NCBI RefSeq assembly: GCF_016508255.1 | Contig: NZ_JADVKT010000004.1 | Coordinates: forward strand, 1-64,000 | Direction: 5' to 3' | DNA from: Acinetobacter calcoaceticus | GTDB lineage: Bacteria > Pseudomonadota > Gammaproteobacteria > Pseudomonadales > Moraxellaceae | DNA: 64,000 bases | Part shown: positions 38,468 to 46,049 of the stretch, in pieces | Numbering within the stretch: the stretch's first letter is position 1 | Layout of the letters: every line of letters begins with the position of its first letter | Made by a program: the position numbers and the translations under genes | The notes under the pieces: generated by a model | What the model saw: the letters and a program-made list of their open reading frames with translations, nothing else | Told to the model about the DNA's origin: nothing | Databases searched by the model: none

Positions 38468-39097
38468 ATGTCGGGTCTATTGTTTGTCGTTTCTGCTGCA
38501 TCAGGAACGGGCAAAACATCTTTGGTGAAAGCCCTGCTTGACCGTGTGAGCAATTTACATGTTTCAGTCTCACATACCACCCGAGGTCAACGTCCCGGTG
38601 AGTTAGATGGTGTTCACTATCACTTCACTACAAAAGATGAATTTCTAGACCAAGTCAACCATGACGGTTTTATTGAATACGCTGAAGTATTTGGTAATTA
38701 CTATGGCACTTCTCAAGCAACTGTAAAACAACAGTTAGCTCAAGGACACGATGTTCTACTTGAAATTGATTGGCAAGGTGCAGAGCAAGTACGCAAACTT
38801 TTTCCTGAATCCAAGCAAATATTTATTTTACCGCCAACACAGTTTGACCTTCGTCAGCGTTTATCTAACCGTGGTACAGACTCAGTTGAAGTCATTGAAC
38901 ATCGTTTAAGCTGTGCAGTTGAAGATATGCAGCATTACACGAACTTTGATTACATCATTATTAATGATGACTTTAATAAAGCCTTACATGAGATTGAAGC
39001 TGTGATTACAGCAAATCGTCTAGTGCTATCTCAGCAAGCGAAACGTTATCAAACATTAATTCAAGACTTGATTACTCCTCAACCAAAACAGGAATAA
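38468..39097 (+). CDS. gmk: Guanylate kinase
   Basis: The 209-residue kinase converts GMP to GDP with ATP. P-loop ASGTGKTSL, then SHTTRGQRPGELDGVHYHF and EYAEVFGNYYGTS form the GMP-binding domain, and DVLLEIDWQGAEQVR the Walker B area. The frame extends upstream but ATG 38468, with AGGA before it, matches the family start. It heads gmk-rpoZ, followed by spoT, as in enterobacteria. Confidence 0.96.
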   Translation: MSGLLFVVSAASGTGKTSLVKALLDRVSNLHVSVSHTTRGQRPGELDGVHYHFTTKDEFLDQVNHDGFIEYAEVFGNYYGTSQATVKQQLAQGHDVLLEIDWQGAEQVRKLFPESKQIFILPPTQFDLRQRLSNRGTDSVEVIEHRLSCAVEDMQHYTNFDYIIINDDFNKALHEIEAVITANRLVLSQQAKRYQTLIQDLITPQPKQE

Positions 39098-39169
39098 CTT
39101 GAGTCTAGATCGAAAGCCTTTTATACTGTTTAGTCTGTTCAAATTCACCATTCCAAAACGAGAACTTTT

Positions 39170-39448
39170 ATGGCACGCGTCACCGTTGAAGATTGTTTAG
39201 ATCATGTAGACAACCGTTTTGAGCTTGTGCTCGTTGCAAGTAAACGTGCTCGTCAATTGGCACGTCAAGGCATGGAGCCAACTGTAGAATGGGATAACGA
39301 CAAACCGACTGTAGTTTCTTTGCGCGAAATCGCGGCAGGGCACGTTACGAAAGAAATTCTTAAACAACGTGAACAAGATTATCAAACTTCTAGTCTTGAT
39401 CTTGCTCTTTCTACAAACAGCTTGAATTTAGAAGGTTTTTCTTTCTAA
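39170..39448 (+). CDS. rpoZ: RNA polymerase omega subunit
   Basis: The 92-residue protein begins [21 protein letters not shown], with [12 protein letters not shown] and the [13 protein letters not shown] segment typical of omega. Omega promotes RNA polymerase assembly and in enterobacteria forms one ppGpp-binding site. It is 72 bases after gmk and followed by a terminator before spoT. Confidence 0.97.
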   Translation: MARVTVEDCLDHVDNRFELVLVASKRARQLARQGMEPTVEWDNDKPTVVSLREIAAGHVTKEILKQREQDYQTSSLDLALSTNSLNLEGFSF

Positions 39449-39463
39449 TTAATTCTGTTTCAT

Positions 39464-39497
39464 AAAAAAACCATCGTTTTTCTGCGGTGGTTTTTTA
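39464..39497 (+). terminator. Terminator after rpoZ
   Basis: AAAAAACCA pairs with TGGTTTTTT around a short loop with additional CG pairing, between rpoZ and spoT. Confidence 0.85.
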
Positions 39498-39657
39498 TTT
39501 GGCTTTGTCTTGTATTTAAAGATATTGAAAAAAGCAATTATTTTCATTGAAAAAAAAATACACTTTTTCAAATGAAAAAATTGACAAGTTCCGCAATATG
39601 CTTTTCATTAAGAAGTAGATAGATTTAGTTTTTCAGCATTAGGAAAAAGGGTGATTT

Positions 39658-41763
39658 ATGCCAGGCGAAGAGGTCAGCCAAGCCAAGCAACAGCTTAAAT
39701 TGATTATCGACCCTTACTTATCGGTAAGTGAGGTCGAGAAAGTGCTTGCTGCCTGTGATTTTGCCGATCTAGCGCATACTGGCATTACACGTAAAAGTGG
39801 TGAACCCTACATTCTGCATCCAATTGCTGTGAGCTGCATTCTTGCAAACATGCGTTTAGATGCTGAAACCTTAATGGCAGCACTTTTGCACGATGTTATT
39901 GAAGACACTCAATATACAAAAGAAGATATTACTGAAAAGTTCGGTCTGACAGTTGCCGAGCTGGTTGATGGTGTAACCAAACTTAGCCAATCAAGTGATA
40001 AAGAATATAACAAAGCCGCCTCATTCCGAAAAATCTTGCAAGCGACCCTACAGGACCCACGTGTCATTATTATTAAATTAGCCGATCGCTATCATAATAT
40101 GACAACTCTAGGTGCTTTACGTCCAGATAAACGTGCCCGCATTGCTCAAGAAACTTTTGATATATTCGTGCCTATGGCAAGATTAGTCGGCATGAATGAA
40201 ATGGGCGATAATCTAGAAAATCTTTGTTATCAAAACCTTGATCTTGATATGTTTGATAATGTGCAAAATGCACTACGTCTAACCAAACCAGAGCGATGTA
40301 AATACCAAAGTATCTGGGAACAAAACCTCGCTGAACTTCTTCATAATTATCACATTCAAGGCCGCATTAAAAAGAAAAATAATAATATCGAATTATTACG
40401 CCATTTCGTTAAAAATGAGATGGATTTACAAGAGCTTACCCATAGTCATGCTTTTGAAATCGTTTTACAAACAATTGCCGACTGTGACCGTCTAGTTGAA
40501 GCTTTAAGAGAAAACTTTCAGGTTATTCAATATCAGGACCATATCCGCCGTCCGTTACCTGGGGGCAACCAATCTTTACTGATTAAACTTAAAGGCGAGA
40601 AAACCACACTCTCTCTTACCATTCAAACCGAGCTTATGCGTAAAGCTGCCCGTTTTGGAGTGGTGCTTGGTGAAAATGCACCACAAACTTGTCGCTCAGC
40701 CATTCAGGCCTCTATGCAAAATCTGAATACGCTTATCGATGGAGAATGTGCAAAAACAACCTTTAATGATTTATTAGACTACTTACATCAAGAAAAAATC
40801 TGGGTTTACACACCCCATGGTCAACTCCATGAGTTACCACAAGGCGCTACCGTAGTTGATTTTGCTTATTCAGCCAGTTTATTTTTAGGTAACCATGCCG
40901 TTGGTGCAAAGGTAGATGGCGAGATTAAACCACTGTCGACACCATTAATCAGCGGTCAGGTGATCGAAGTTATTACAGATGTTTTAGCAACACCAAATCC
41001 AGACTGGTTAAGTTTTATTAATACCCAAAAAGCTCGCCGCGCATTACAGCATGTTCTTAAAGACCAAGATATTGAAGAACAGCGCTTAGTCGGTGCACAA
41101 GCACTTTCTCGAGCACTGAAACTCTTTAATCGTTCAATCAACGACCTTTCTGAAGCTGACTGGTTAGATTTACTTCAATGGCGCCATATCGATAATAAAA
41201 ATACATTGTTTGAACAAATTGCGGTTGGTGACTTACTTCCTCAACTCGTAGCTAATCACCTATTTGCTCATGACAAATATCCACAAGTGGAAAATTCAGA
41301 TCGACTCATTCAAAGTACTGAAGGTATCGATGTTAAATATGCGCATTGCTGTAATCCAGTTTTAGGTGACCCAATTCAAGGACATTTAACACGTCGTGGG
41401 CTAATTGTGCATCGCATACGCTGTCATAACTTGCTACATGAACAACATCTACATCCTGAAAATATTATGCCGCTTCAATGGAAAGCAGATGACGTAGATG
41501 ATGTACGTTTTACCGCCTACCTCGCTATAGATATGGCAATGAATGATGAGCAGGTATCAGACCTGATCTATCAATGTCGTAAAAATAATGCAGGGGTAGA
41601 AATGGTTCACTCAAATGAGCAAAGAACTTTTGTTAATATTGTGGTGAACAACCGTAAACATATTGCAAAAGTCATCCGTGACTTACGTATGCATTATGGT
41701 TTCCCTCGTATTGAGCGTTTAGATGCGCCTAATCCACAAATGGAAATTTCAAAAGTAAGCTAA
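39658..41763 (+). CDS. spoT: SpoT: (p)ppGpp hydrolase with degenerate synthetase domain
   Basis: The 701-residue RelA/SpoT protein degrades the alarmone (p)ppGpp. The HD hydrolase domain is intact: RKSGEPYILHP (R45, H54), LLHDVIEDT (H78, D79, E82, D83) and LADRYHNM (D143). The synthetase domain (about 200-345) is degenerate: the usual GYQSLH reads GNQSLL (303-308), EVQIRT reads SLTIQT, and D-x-YAFR reads H-S-HAFE. TGS (about 380-440), helical and C-terminal ACT domains remain. It should therefore be a hydrolase that cannot make ppGpp; I recall structural work on Acinetobacter SpoT reporting a hydrolase-only enzyme. It follows rpoZ behind a terminator, so it may have its own promoter. Confidence 0.95.
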   Translation: MPGEEVSQAKQQLKLIIDPYLSVSEVEKVLAACDFADLAHTGITRKSGEPYILHPIAVSCILANMRLDAETLMAALLHDVIEDTQYTKEDITEKFGLTVAELVDGVTKLSQSSDKEYNKAASFRKILQATLQDPRVIIIKLADRYHNMTTLGALRPDKRARIAQETFDIFVPMARLVGMNEMGDNLENLCYQNLDLDMFDNVQNALRLTKPERCKYQSIWEQNLAELLHNYHIQGRIKKKNNNIELLRHFVKNEMDLQELTHSHAFEIVLQTIADCDRLVEALRENFQVIQYQDHIRRPLPGGNQSLLIKLKGEKTTLSLTIQTELMRKAARFGVVLGENAPQTCRSAIQASMQNLNTLIDGECAKTTFNDLLDYLHQEKIWVYTPHGQLHELPQGATVVDFAYSASLFLGNHAVGAKVDGEIKPLSTPLISGQVIEVITDVLATPNPDWLSFINTQKARRALQHVLKDQDIEEQRLVGAQALSRALKLFNRSINDLSEADWLDLLQWRHIDNKNTLFEQIAVGDLLPQLVANHLFAHDKYPQVENSDRLIQSTEGIDVKYAHCCNPVLGDPIQGHLTRRGLIVHRIRCHNLLHEQHLHPENIMPLQWKADDVDDVRFTAYLAIDMAMNDEQVSDLIYQCRKNNAGVEMVHSNEQRTFVNIVVNNRKHIAKVIRDLRMHYGFPRIERLDAPNPQMEISKVS

Positions 41764-41840
41764 GTCTTTACAAGGACTATTGGTCAGATTTATGTTTCTT
41801 TAACAAAATCAAACTTTCCAAATCCACTTAATCACTTAAA

Positions 41841-41872
41841 TCGATGATACTTTTGTCCAAAGCTATCATCGA
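41841..41872. repeat. Inverted repeat between spoT and ridA
   Basis: TCGATGATA (41841-41849) and TATCATCGA (41864-41872) are perfect 9-base arms; the 14-base loop can extend the stem through CTTTTG/CAAAG with one bulge. No T-run follows. It lies 36 bases before the ridA start, so an operator, leader hairpin or spoT transcript end are possible. Confidence 0.6.
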
Positions 41873-41907
41873 TTATGATGAAATGAGATTTAATCAAGGA
41901 GAACCAA

Positions 41908-42291
41908 ATGTCCCGCCAAGTGATTCATACTGAAAATGCCCCTGCTGCTATCGGCACATACTCTCAAGCTATTTTAGTAGATAATACGTTATATCTTTCA
42001 GGACAAATTGGTTTAGATCCATACAGCATGGAGCTTGTAGAAGGTATCGAAGCTCAAATTCGCCGTGTATTTGATAATTTGAAAGCGGTTTGTGAAGCTG
42101 CTGGCGGATCACTCGCAGACATTGCCAAGCTCAATATTTTTCTAACTGATTTATCAAATTTCCAACTTGTAAACCAAATTATGGGTGAATATTTTGCTCA
42201 ACCGTACCCTGCACGTGCAGCTCTTGGTGTAGCAAGCCTACCAAAAGGTGCATTAGTTGAAATGGATGGAATTGTAATTATTAATCAATAA
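41908..42291 (+). CDS. ridA: RidA-family reactive intermediate deaminase
   Basis: The 127-residue protein hydrolyses 2-aminoacrylate and other reactive enamines or imines made by PLP enzymes. It has [10 protein letters not shown], the [18 protein letters not shown] segment, and [20 protein letters not shown], whose arginine binds the substrate carboxylate. The length and the motifs fit the RidA (YjgF) subfamily. AAGGAG precedes the ATG. Confidence 0.92.
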   Translation: MSRQVIHTENAPAAIGTYSQAILVDNTLYLSGQIGLDPYSMELVEGIEAQIRRVFDNLKAVCEAAGGSLADIAKLNIFLTDLSNFQLVNQIMGEYFAQPYPARAALGVASLPKGALVEMDGIVIINQ

Positions 42292-42344
42292 GATACAAAA
42301 TATCAAACACCAAAAATTAAAAAATATTTAGCTCTAAATTAGGC

Positions 42345-42402
42345 ACCACCCTTGCATAAAATCTGAACATCACTCAGATTTCCGCTCAGGTGGTCTTTTT
42401 TT
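42345..42402 (+). terminator. Two-tier terminator after ridA
   Basis: An outer ACCACC/GGTGGT stem encloses a perfect 8-base hairpin AAATCTGA/TCAGATTT and is followed by CTTTTTTT. It ends the ridA transcript just before the bfd promoter. Confidence 0.75.
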
Positions 42403-42447
42403 ATCCAAAATCCCAATAATAATAAATGAGATTTTAAATGAATTTCA

Positions 42448-42475
42448 TTGACAAACGATAATAATTATCAATAAT
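42448..42475 (+). promoter_or_regulatory. Promoter of bfd
   Basis: TTGACA (42448-42453) is a perfect -35 box; AATAAT (42470-42475), after 16 bases, is a plausible -10. The Fur box lies in the spacer. Confidence 0.65.
42454..42472 (+). promoter_or_regulatory. Putative Fur box of bfd
   Basis: The GATAAT-A-ATTATC dyad (42457-42469) fits the Fur consensus core and lies between the -35 and -10 of bfd. Repression by Fur-Fe2+ would limit Bfd, and so iron release from bacterioferritin, to iron starvation, as known in other proteobacteria. Confidence 0.7.
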
Positions 42476-42510
42476 ATCAATTATCGCATTTATATTTGGG
42501 GATCACTCCC

Positions 42511-42705
42511 ATGTACGTTTGCTTGTGTCGTGGCATTACCGATCAAGATATTAAAGACGCTGTTGAAAATGGCGCTGAAAGCTATCGCGAAATCCGTGAT
42601 TTGCTTGATCTTGGTACTTGCTGCGGACGCTGTGCACCAGAAGCACGTGCTATTATTAGTGAAGAATTAGCAGAAATCGCTGCTCGTATTTCTGTAGCTG
42701 CGTAA
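42511..42705 (+). CDS. bfd: Bacterioferritin-associated ferredoxin Bfd
   Basis: The 64-residue [2Fe-2S] protein begins MYVCLCRGITDQDI. The four ligands are C4, C6, C38 and C41 (VCLC and CCGRC), the C-x-C-x31-C-x2-C pattern of Bfd. It docks on bacterioferritin and passes electrons to the heme to release stored iron. An earlier in-frame start (42496) is rejected since MYVCLC is the family start. The upstream promoter carries a Fur box; bfr follows as a separate unit. Confidence 0.95.
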   Translation: MYVCLCRGITDQDIKDAVENGAESYREIRDLLDLGTCCGRCAPEARAIISEELAEIAARISVAA

Positions 42706-42744
42706 AAGAATTATAAGCATTTAACAATATTTATTAGCTCCTCC

Positions 42745-42794
42745 ACCGCTTTTTGCGGAACCTTAATAGTTCCCCATTCAAGCGGTTTTTTTTG
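42745..42794 (+). terminator. Terminator of bfd
   Basis: ACCGCT and AGCGGT form an outer stem, enclosing GGAAC/GTTCC, followed by TTTTTTTT. A smaller CCGC/GCGG hairpin could form instead. Confidence 0.7.
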
Positions 42795-42950
42795 GCTGGA
42801 AACTCTCCTTTACCAATATTGTGTTGTTTTTGATTGCGATTTTCATTTGCTGTTCTATAAATTACTCGCCATATCCATGATTGTTCACTAAAATGGTTTT
42901 ATAGATTGTCTTAATTGAATTAAGGCAGAAATTGTTTTGGAGTAGTTACA

Positions 42951-43415
42951 ATGAAAGGCAATCGTGATGTCATTAATCAGCTTAACCAAGTGCTGTATCA
43001 TCATTTAACAGCAATTAATCAATACTTTTTACATTCACGCATGTTTAATGATTGGGGAATTGAGCAGCTTGGTTCTGCGGAATATAAAGAATCAATTCGT
43101 CAAATGAAGCATGCAGACAAAATTATTGAGCGTATTTTATTTTTGGAAGGCTTACCTAATCTTCAACACTTAGGCAAACTTTATATCGGCCAACACACAG
43201 AAGAAGTTCTTCACTGCGACATTCGTAAAGTGAAAGAAAATATCGAGGCAATTCAAAAAACAATTGCACTCGCTGAAACAGAACAAGACTATGTGACTCG
43301 TGATCTTGTTCAAGAGATTTTAGAAAAAGAAGAAGAATATTGGGACTGGTTAGATACTCAAATTGATCTTATAGGTAGCGTTGGTATTGAAAATTACATC
43401 CAGAGTCAAATGTAA
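42951..43415 (+). CDS. bfr: Bacterioferritin subunit lacking a complete ferroxidase site
   Basis: The 154-residue ferritin-like subunit aligns without gaps to E. coli Bfr (MKGxxxVIxxLN, AINQYFLHxRMFxxWG, MKHADxxIERILFLEGLPNLQ). The heme ligand Met52 is kept. Of the six ferroxidase ligands, only H54 and E127 remain; E18 is His, E51 is Gln, E94 is Val and H130 is Tyr. This is the pattern of the heme-carrying, non-catalytic subunit in heteropolymeric bacterioferritins such as those of pseudomonads and Neisseria, which need a ferroxidase-competent partner encoded elsewhere. It sits just after bfd, supporting a role as Bfd docking subunit. Confidence 0.93.
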   Translation: MKGNRDVINQLNQVLYHHLTAINQYFLHSRMFNDWGIEQLGSAEYKESIRQMKHADKIIERILFLEGLPNLQHLGKLYIGQHTEEVLHCDIRKVKENIEAIQKTIALAETEQDYVTRDLVQEILEKEEEYWDWLDTQIDLIGSVGIENYIQSQM

Positions 43416-43423
43416 TTTCTCAT

Positions 43424-43457
43424 AAAAAAATCCCCTTGAGTACAAGGGGATTTTTTT
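43424..43457. terminator. Bidirectional terminator
   Basis: AAAAAAATCCCCTTG pairs with CAAGGGGATTTTTTT around 4 bases, between bfr and the convergent oligosaccharyltransferase gene. Confidence 0.92.
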
Positions 43458-45084
43458 ATTTATTTTTTAATAATTGCGGCAGTGTTATTTGCTGCCCATA
43501 AAGATGCTGCAAAATAAATATTTGCTGTTCTGCCTGCTCTACTTTTCCGTTATACGCAAGTAGTTGAGCATATTTACGTAAATTATATGGCGTCGCTTTG
43601 TTCTTCACAAAATTCCCCCATTGAGCTAATTCTGTTTCAGGCAAAGTTATTTCTGGACTAAGCTCAATCCACTTTAAACGCTGTTCAAACTGCGTTAAAA
43701 CAAAAATCTGGTTACTTCCCATAAGCTCAGCATTTGGCTGCTTATTTTTAAATAGCAAGTTACTATTCATGACATAGAGATTGTAGTCGCGCCAAATCGC
43801 AACAATCAGAACTAAACTGATTCCCCAAATGAGGCGAAGAAGCTGTTTACTCAGTACAACGCCTTTTATCATTGGAGTTTGTGCTTGAATGACACCTAAT
43901 AAAAAACCGCAGGTCAGCAAGAAATAAGCATAGCGCTCAGGAAACTCTAACATTGCATGAATAAGTACTGTACAGACCATCATTATTGCAATAATTGAAA
44001 TCGTTTCTTTCGCTCGTTGATTTAACCAAAGCAACCAACATGTGAAATAAGCAATAATAAATAAACCAACTGGAATACCATTCCAAATAATAAGGTCTAA
44101 TAACACATTATGAGCACTAGTCGTCCACTCTGTAGTGGGAAAAAGAGTATAAGCTGATATTTGAGCAACACTGGTTTGATTCCAGCCATACCCCAACCAA
44201 GGATGTTGCTGTACAGCAAGTAACATTTGTGTCCAGATATTAAAACGCAAATAACCTGAACTTGCCCGTTCAGCTAAGCTACTTGCCTGAGTTATATCGG
44301 TATTCGACCATGCTTCAATTAGGTTTGTTGCAAAGGGTAGAATCACACCTGCAATCACAAAAAAACCAATACACCATAAAAGACTTTGAATAAACCCAAA
44401 ACGTTTTTGCTGTTTAAATTGCTTAACAACCCAATAAATAAATAAAAATGGGAAAACAATCCATGATGTACGTGATTGACTCAATGCAATCGTAAATAAA
44501 ATAATTAGTGCCGAAGGCAAGAGTAACCAAACTGCAGCCTTATTCTTTTCATATAAATACAAACAACCTAACAATCCAACAATTAAGAAGGTTGCCATAT
44601 TGTTGGGTTGACCGAAGTTACCGTATGGACGGTTACCAATCAAATGAAGCATATGAACAAAATGTGAGTCAACATTTAGCCACTGGCAAATTGCAATGAA
44701 GCTAGTGGCAACTGAGACAACAATGACTAGTAAGCTAAAACCAGAAAAGATTTGATCTCTCTTTTGTTGATCTAAAGACAAGTTATAACCAGCCAAGACC
44801 ATAAACCAAAAACCTAACAAGTAAAATGAACTCAATAAGGCTGTGCTCAGATCAAAAACTAAACCCAAACCCCACTGTACTATTGGAATTAAAGTAAACG
44901 GTAGCAACAAGAGTTGTGCTCTAGGAATTTTAATATTTTGCTGAATTAGAGCAGCTAATACGCATAACCCTGCCCCAAAAGTACTCACTTCACTCGAGAA
45001 CATGACCCAAGGGCTATAGTGAAATGGTGATAGCCACGCAAAACCTAACAGAATTGCTGCGAGGAATAGGAAGAATACTTGCAT
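43456..45084 (-). CDS. pglL: PglL-type O-oligosaccharyltransferase (Wzy_C family)
   Basis: The 542-residue inner-membrane protein has about 12 helices. The PglL signature GNRPYGNFGQPNN lies in a periplasmic loop near 150-162; the Wzy_C domain follows, with SRTSW, a large loop containing GYGWNQTS and TSAHNVLLDL (key histidine), and IHAMLEFPERY. It would transfer undecaprenyl-linked glycan to Ser/Thr of periplasmic proteins. It lies 172 bases downstream of pilA on the same strand behind the pilA terminator. Some A. baumannii carry a pilin-specific enzyme (TfpO) here; the PglL motif and pilA lacking a C-terminal serine favour the general PglL type. Confidence 0.85.
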   Translation of the reverse strand: MQVFFLFLAAILLGFAWLSPFHYSPWVMFSSEVSTFGAGLCVLAALIQQNIKIPRAQLLLLPFTLIPIVQWGLGLVFDLSTALLSSFYLLGFWFMVLAGYNLSLDQQKRDQIFSGFSLLVIVVSVATSFIAICQWLNVDSHFVHMLHLIGNRPYGNFGQPNNMATFLIVGLLGCLYLYEKNKAAVWLLLPSALIILFTIALSQSRTSWIVFPFLFIYWVVKQFKQQKRFGFIQSLLWCIGFFVIAGVILPFATNLIEAWSNTDITQASSLAERASSGYLRFNIWTQMLLAVQQHPWLGYGWNQTSVAQISAYTLFPTTEWTTSAHNVLLDLIIWNGIPVGLFIIAYFTCWLLWLNQRAKETISIIAIMMVCTVLIHAMLEFPERYAYFLLTCGFLLGVIQAQTPMIKGVVLSKQLLRLIWGISLVLIVAIWRDYNLYVMNSNLLFKNKQPNAELMGSNQIFVLTQFEQRLKWIELSPEITLPETELAQWGNFVKNKATPYNLRKYAQLLAYNGKVEQAEQQIFILQHLYGQQITLPQLLKNK

Positions 45085-45189
45085 ATTGACAGGTTACAGG
45101 CCAAAAACTTGAGGGAATTATACAGATAACTTAGTCAACTGAATCTAAAGTTCTAATTAATTATTGTTGATCACAATTGCTTTATACAT

Positions 45190-45221
45190 AAAAAAACGCA
45201 TCCCTAAAGATGCATTTTTTT
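45190..45221 (-). terminator. Terminator of pilA
   Basis: AAAAATGCATC pairs with GATGCGTTTTT (one G-T wobble) around a short loop on the minus strand, followed by a T-run. Confidence 0.87.
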
Positions 45222-45256
45222 AAAATAATTATAAATATTTTCAAATATTTATATTG

Positions 45257-45700
45257 TTATTTAAAAGACTGCGGTAAATAATCAGCTAGAGTAGTATCAG
45301 TTACTGTAACAGTTGATGGCTTAATTACACCATTTTCAGTTACAGACATACCAATTATTTTGGTTTTTAATTTATCTGATACATCAGTAGTCTTAAATGT
45401 ATAACTAACACCACAACCACTACCACCCGCAGTTGCATCTGCTGTAATAGTTGCAGTTCCATACTTTCCAGTGATTGAATCAGCGGCAGCAGCAGCGGCG
45501 GCGCCAGAAGCAAAACAAGTGCCTGATTGCAAATTAGTAGCAATTGTTGTTTTTAAACCATCTGCTAATGTAAAGGCTTCAGAAGCTTGTGATTTAGCAA
45601 TATAGCTTTGGTATGCAGGAATCGCAATTGCCGCCAAAATACCAATAATCGCAACCACGATCATGAGTTCAATTAATGTAAAACCTTTTTGTGCATTCAT
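45257..45700 (-). CDS. pilA: Major type IV pilin PilA
   Basis: The 147-residue prepilin has the short leader MNAQKG and mature N-terminus [24 protein letters not shown] with Glu5. Cys62 and Cys96 probably form a disulfide. A run of seven alanines (67-73) lies in the variable region. The C-terminus reads DYLPQSFK; it does not end in serine, the site glycosylated by TfpO in some A. baumannii pilins. PilA polymerises into the pilus used for twitching and DNA uptake. A sigma-54-like promoter and two dyads lie upstream. Confidence 0.95.
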   Translation of the reverse strand: MNAQKGFTLIELMIVVAIIGILAAIAIPAYQSYIAKSQASEAFTLADGLKTTIATNLQSGTCFASGAAAAAAADSITGKYGTATITADATAGGSGCGVSYTFKTTDVSDKLKTKIIGMSVTENGVIKPSTVTVTDTTLADYLPQSFK

Positions 45701-45762
45701 AGCCTTTTCCCCAAAGATTGTATGTATGTTTTTATATAAGCCTTTTCAGCTATCAACTATAT

Positions 45763-45778
45763 AGCAGCAACCATGCCA
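45763..45778 (-). promoter_or_regulatory. Sigma-54-type promoter of pilA
   Basis: On the minus strand TGGCATGGTTGCTGCT has the invariant TGG-N10-GCT spacing of -24/-12 promoters, with TGGCA in the -24 element. It lies 62 bases before the pilA ATG, allowing a start site near 45751. In Pseudomonas pilA is RpoN- and PilR-dependent. Confidence 0.7.
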
Positions 45779-45853
45779 ACTTTTATTTTACTTATAAAAC
45801 AAAAACTTATATTAATTTTTCAATTTAATAAATATAGAATCACTGTAAATAAC

Positions 45854-45868
45854 TGACAAAAATTGTCA
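45854..45868. promoter_or_regulatory. TGACA-N5-TGTCA dyad, proximal copy
   Basis: TGACA-AAAAT-TGTCA lies about 110 bases upstream of the predicted pilA start site. PilR sites in Pseudomonas contain TGTC, so this is a candidate activator site. Confidence 0.5.
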
Positions 45869-45975
45869 CATAAATTTTCACTATAACGCATCACATATCA
45901 AAAAAAATAAACCAAACTTATCAAACTTTATATTTGTTTTTGTGAACAAATTCTCTTTAAAAATAAATAAATAGG

Positions 45976-45990
45976 TGACATTTTTTGTCA
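45976..45990. promoter_or_regulatory. TGACA-N5-TGTCA dyad, distal copy
   Basis: TGACA-TTTTT-TGTCA repeats the proximal dyad 122 bases further upstream, close to the end of the TPM gene. Paired enhancer-like sites are typical for sigma-54 activators. Confidence 0.5.
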
Positions 45991-46049
45991 ACCACCTTTA
46001 AAAATAAAAAGTTAAAAAACTATGAGATATAAATGTTTTAGAACACAAC

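Larger units (their letters stand above)
45701..46049. other. Upstream regulatory region of pilA
   Basis: No gene is visible. It holds a sigma-54-like promoter (45763-45778), two identical-core dyads TGACA-N5-TGTCA, and AT-rich DNA of the kind that bends easily. It also contains the 3' end of the TPM gene transcript. Confidence 0.7.
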
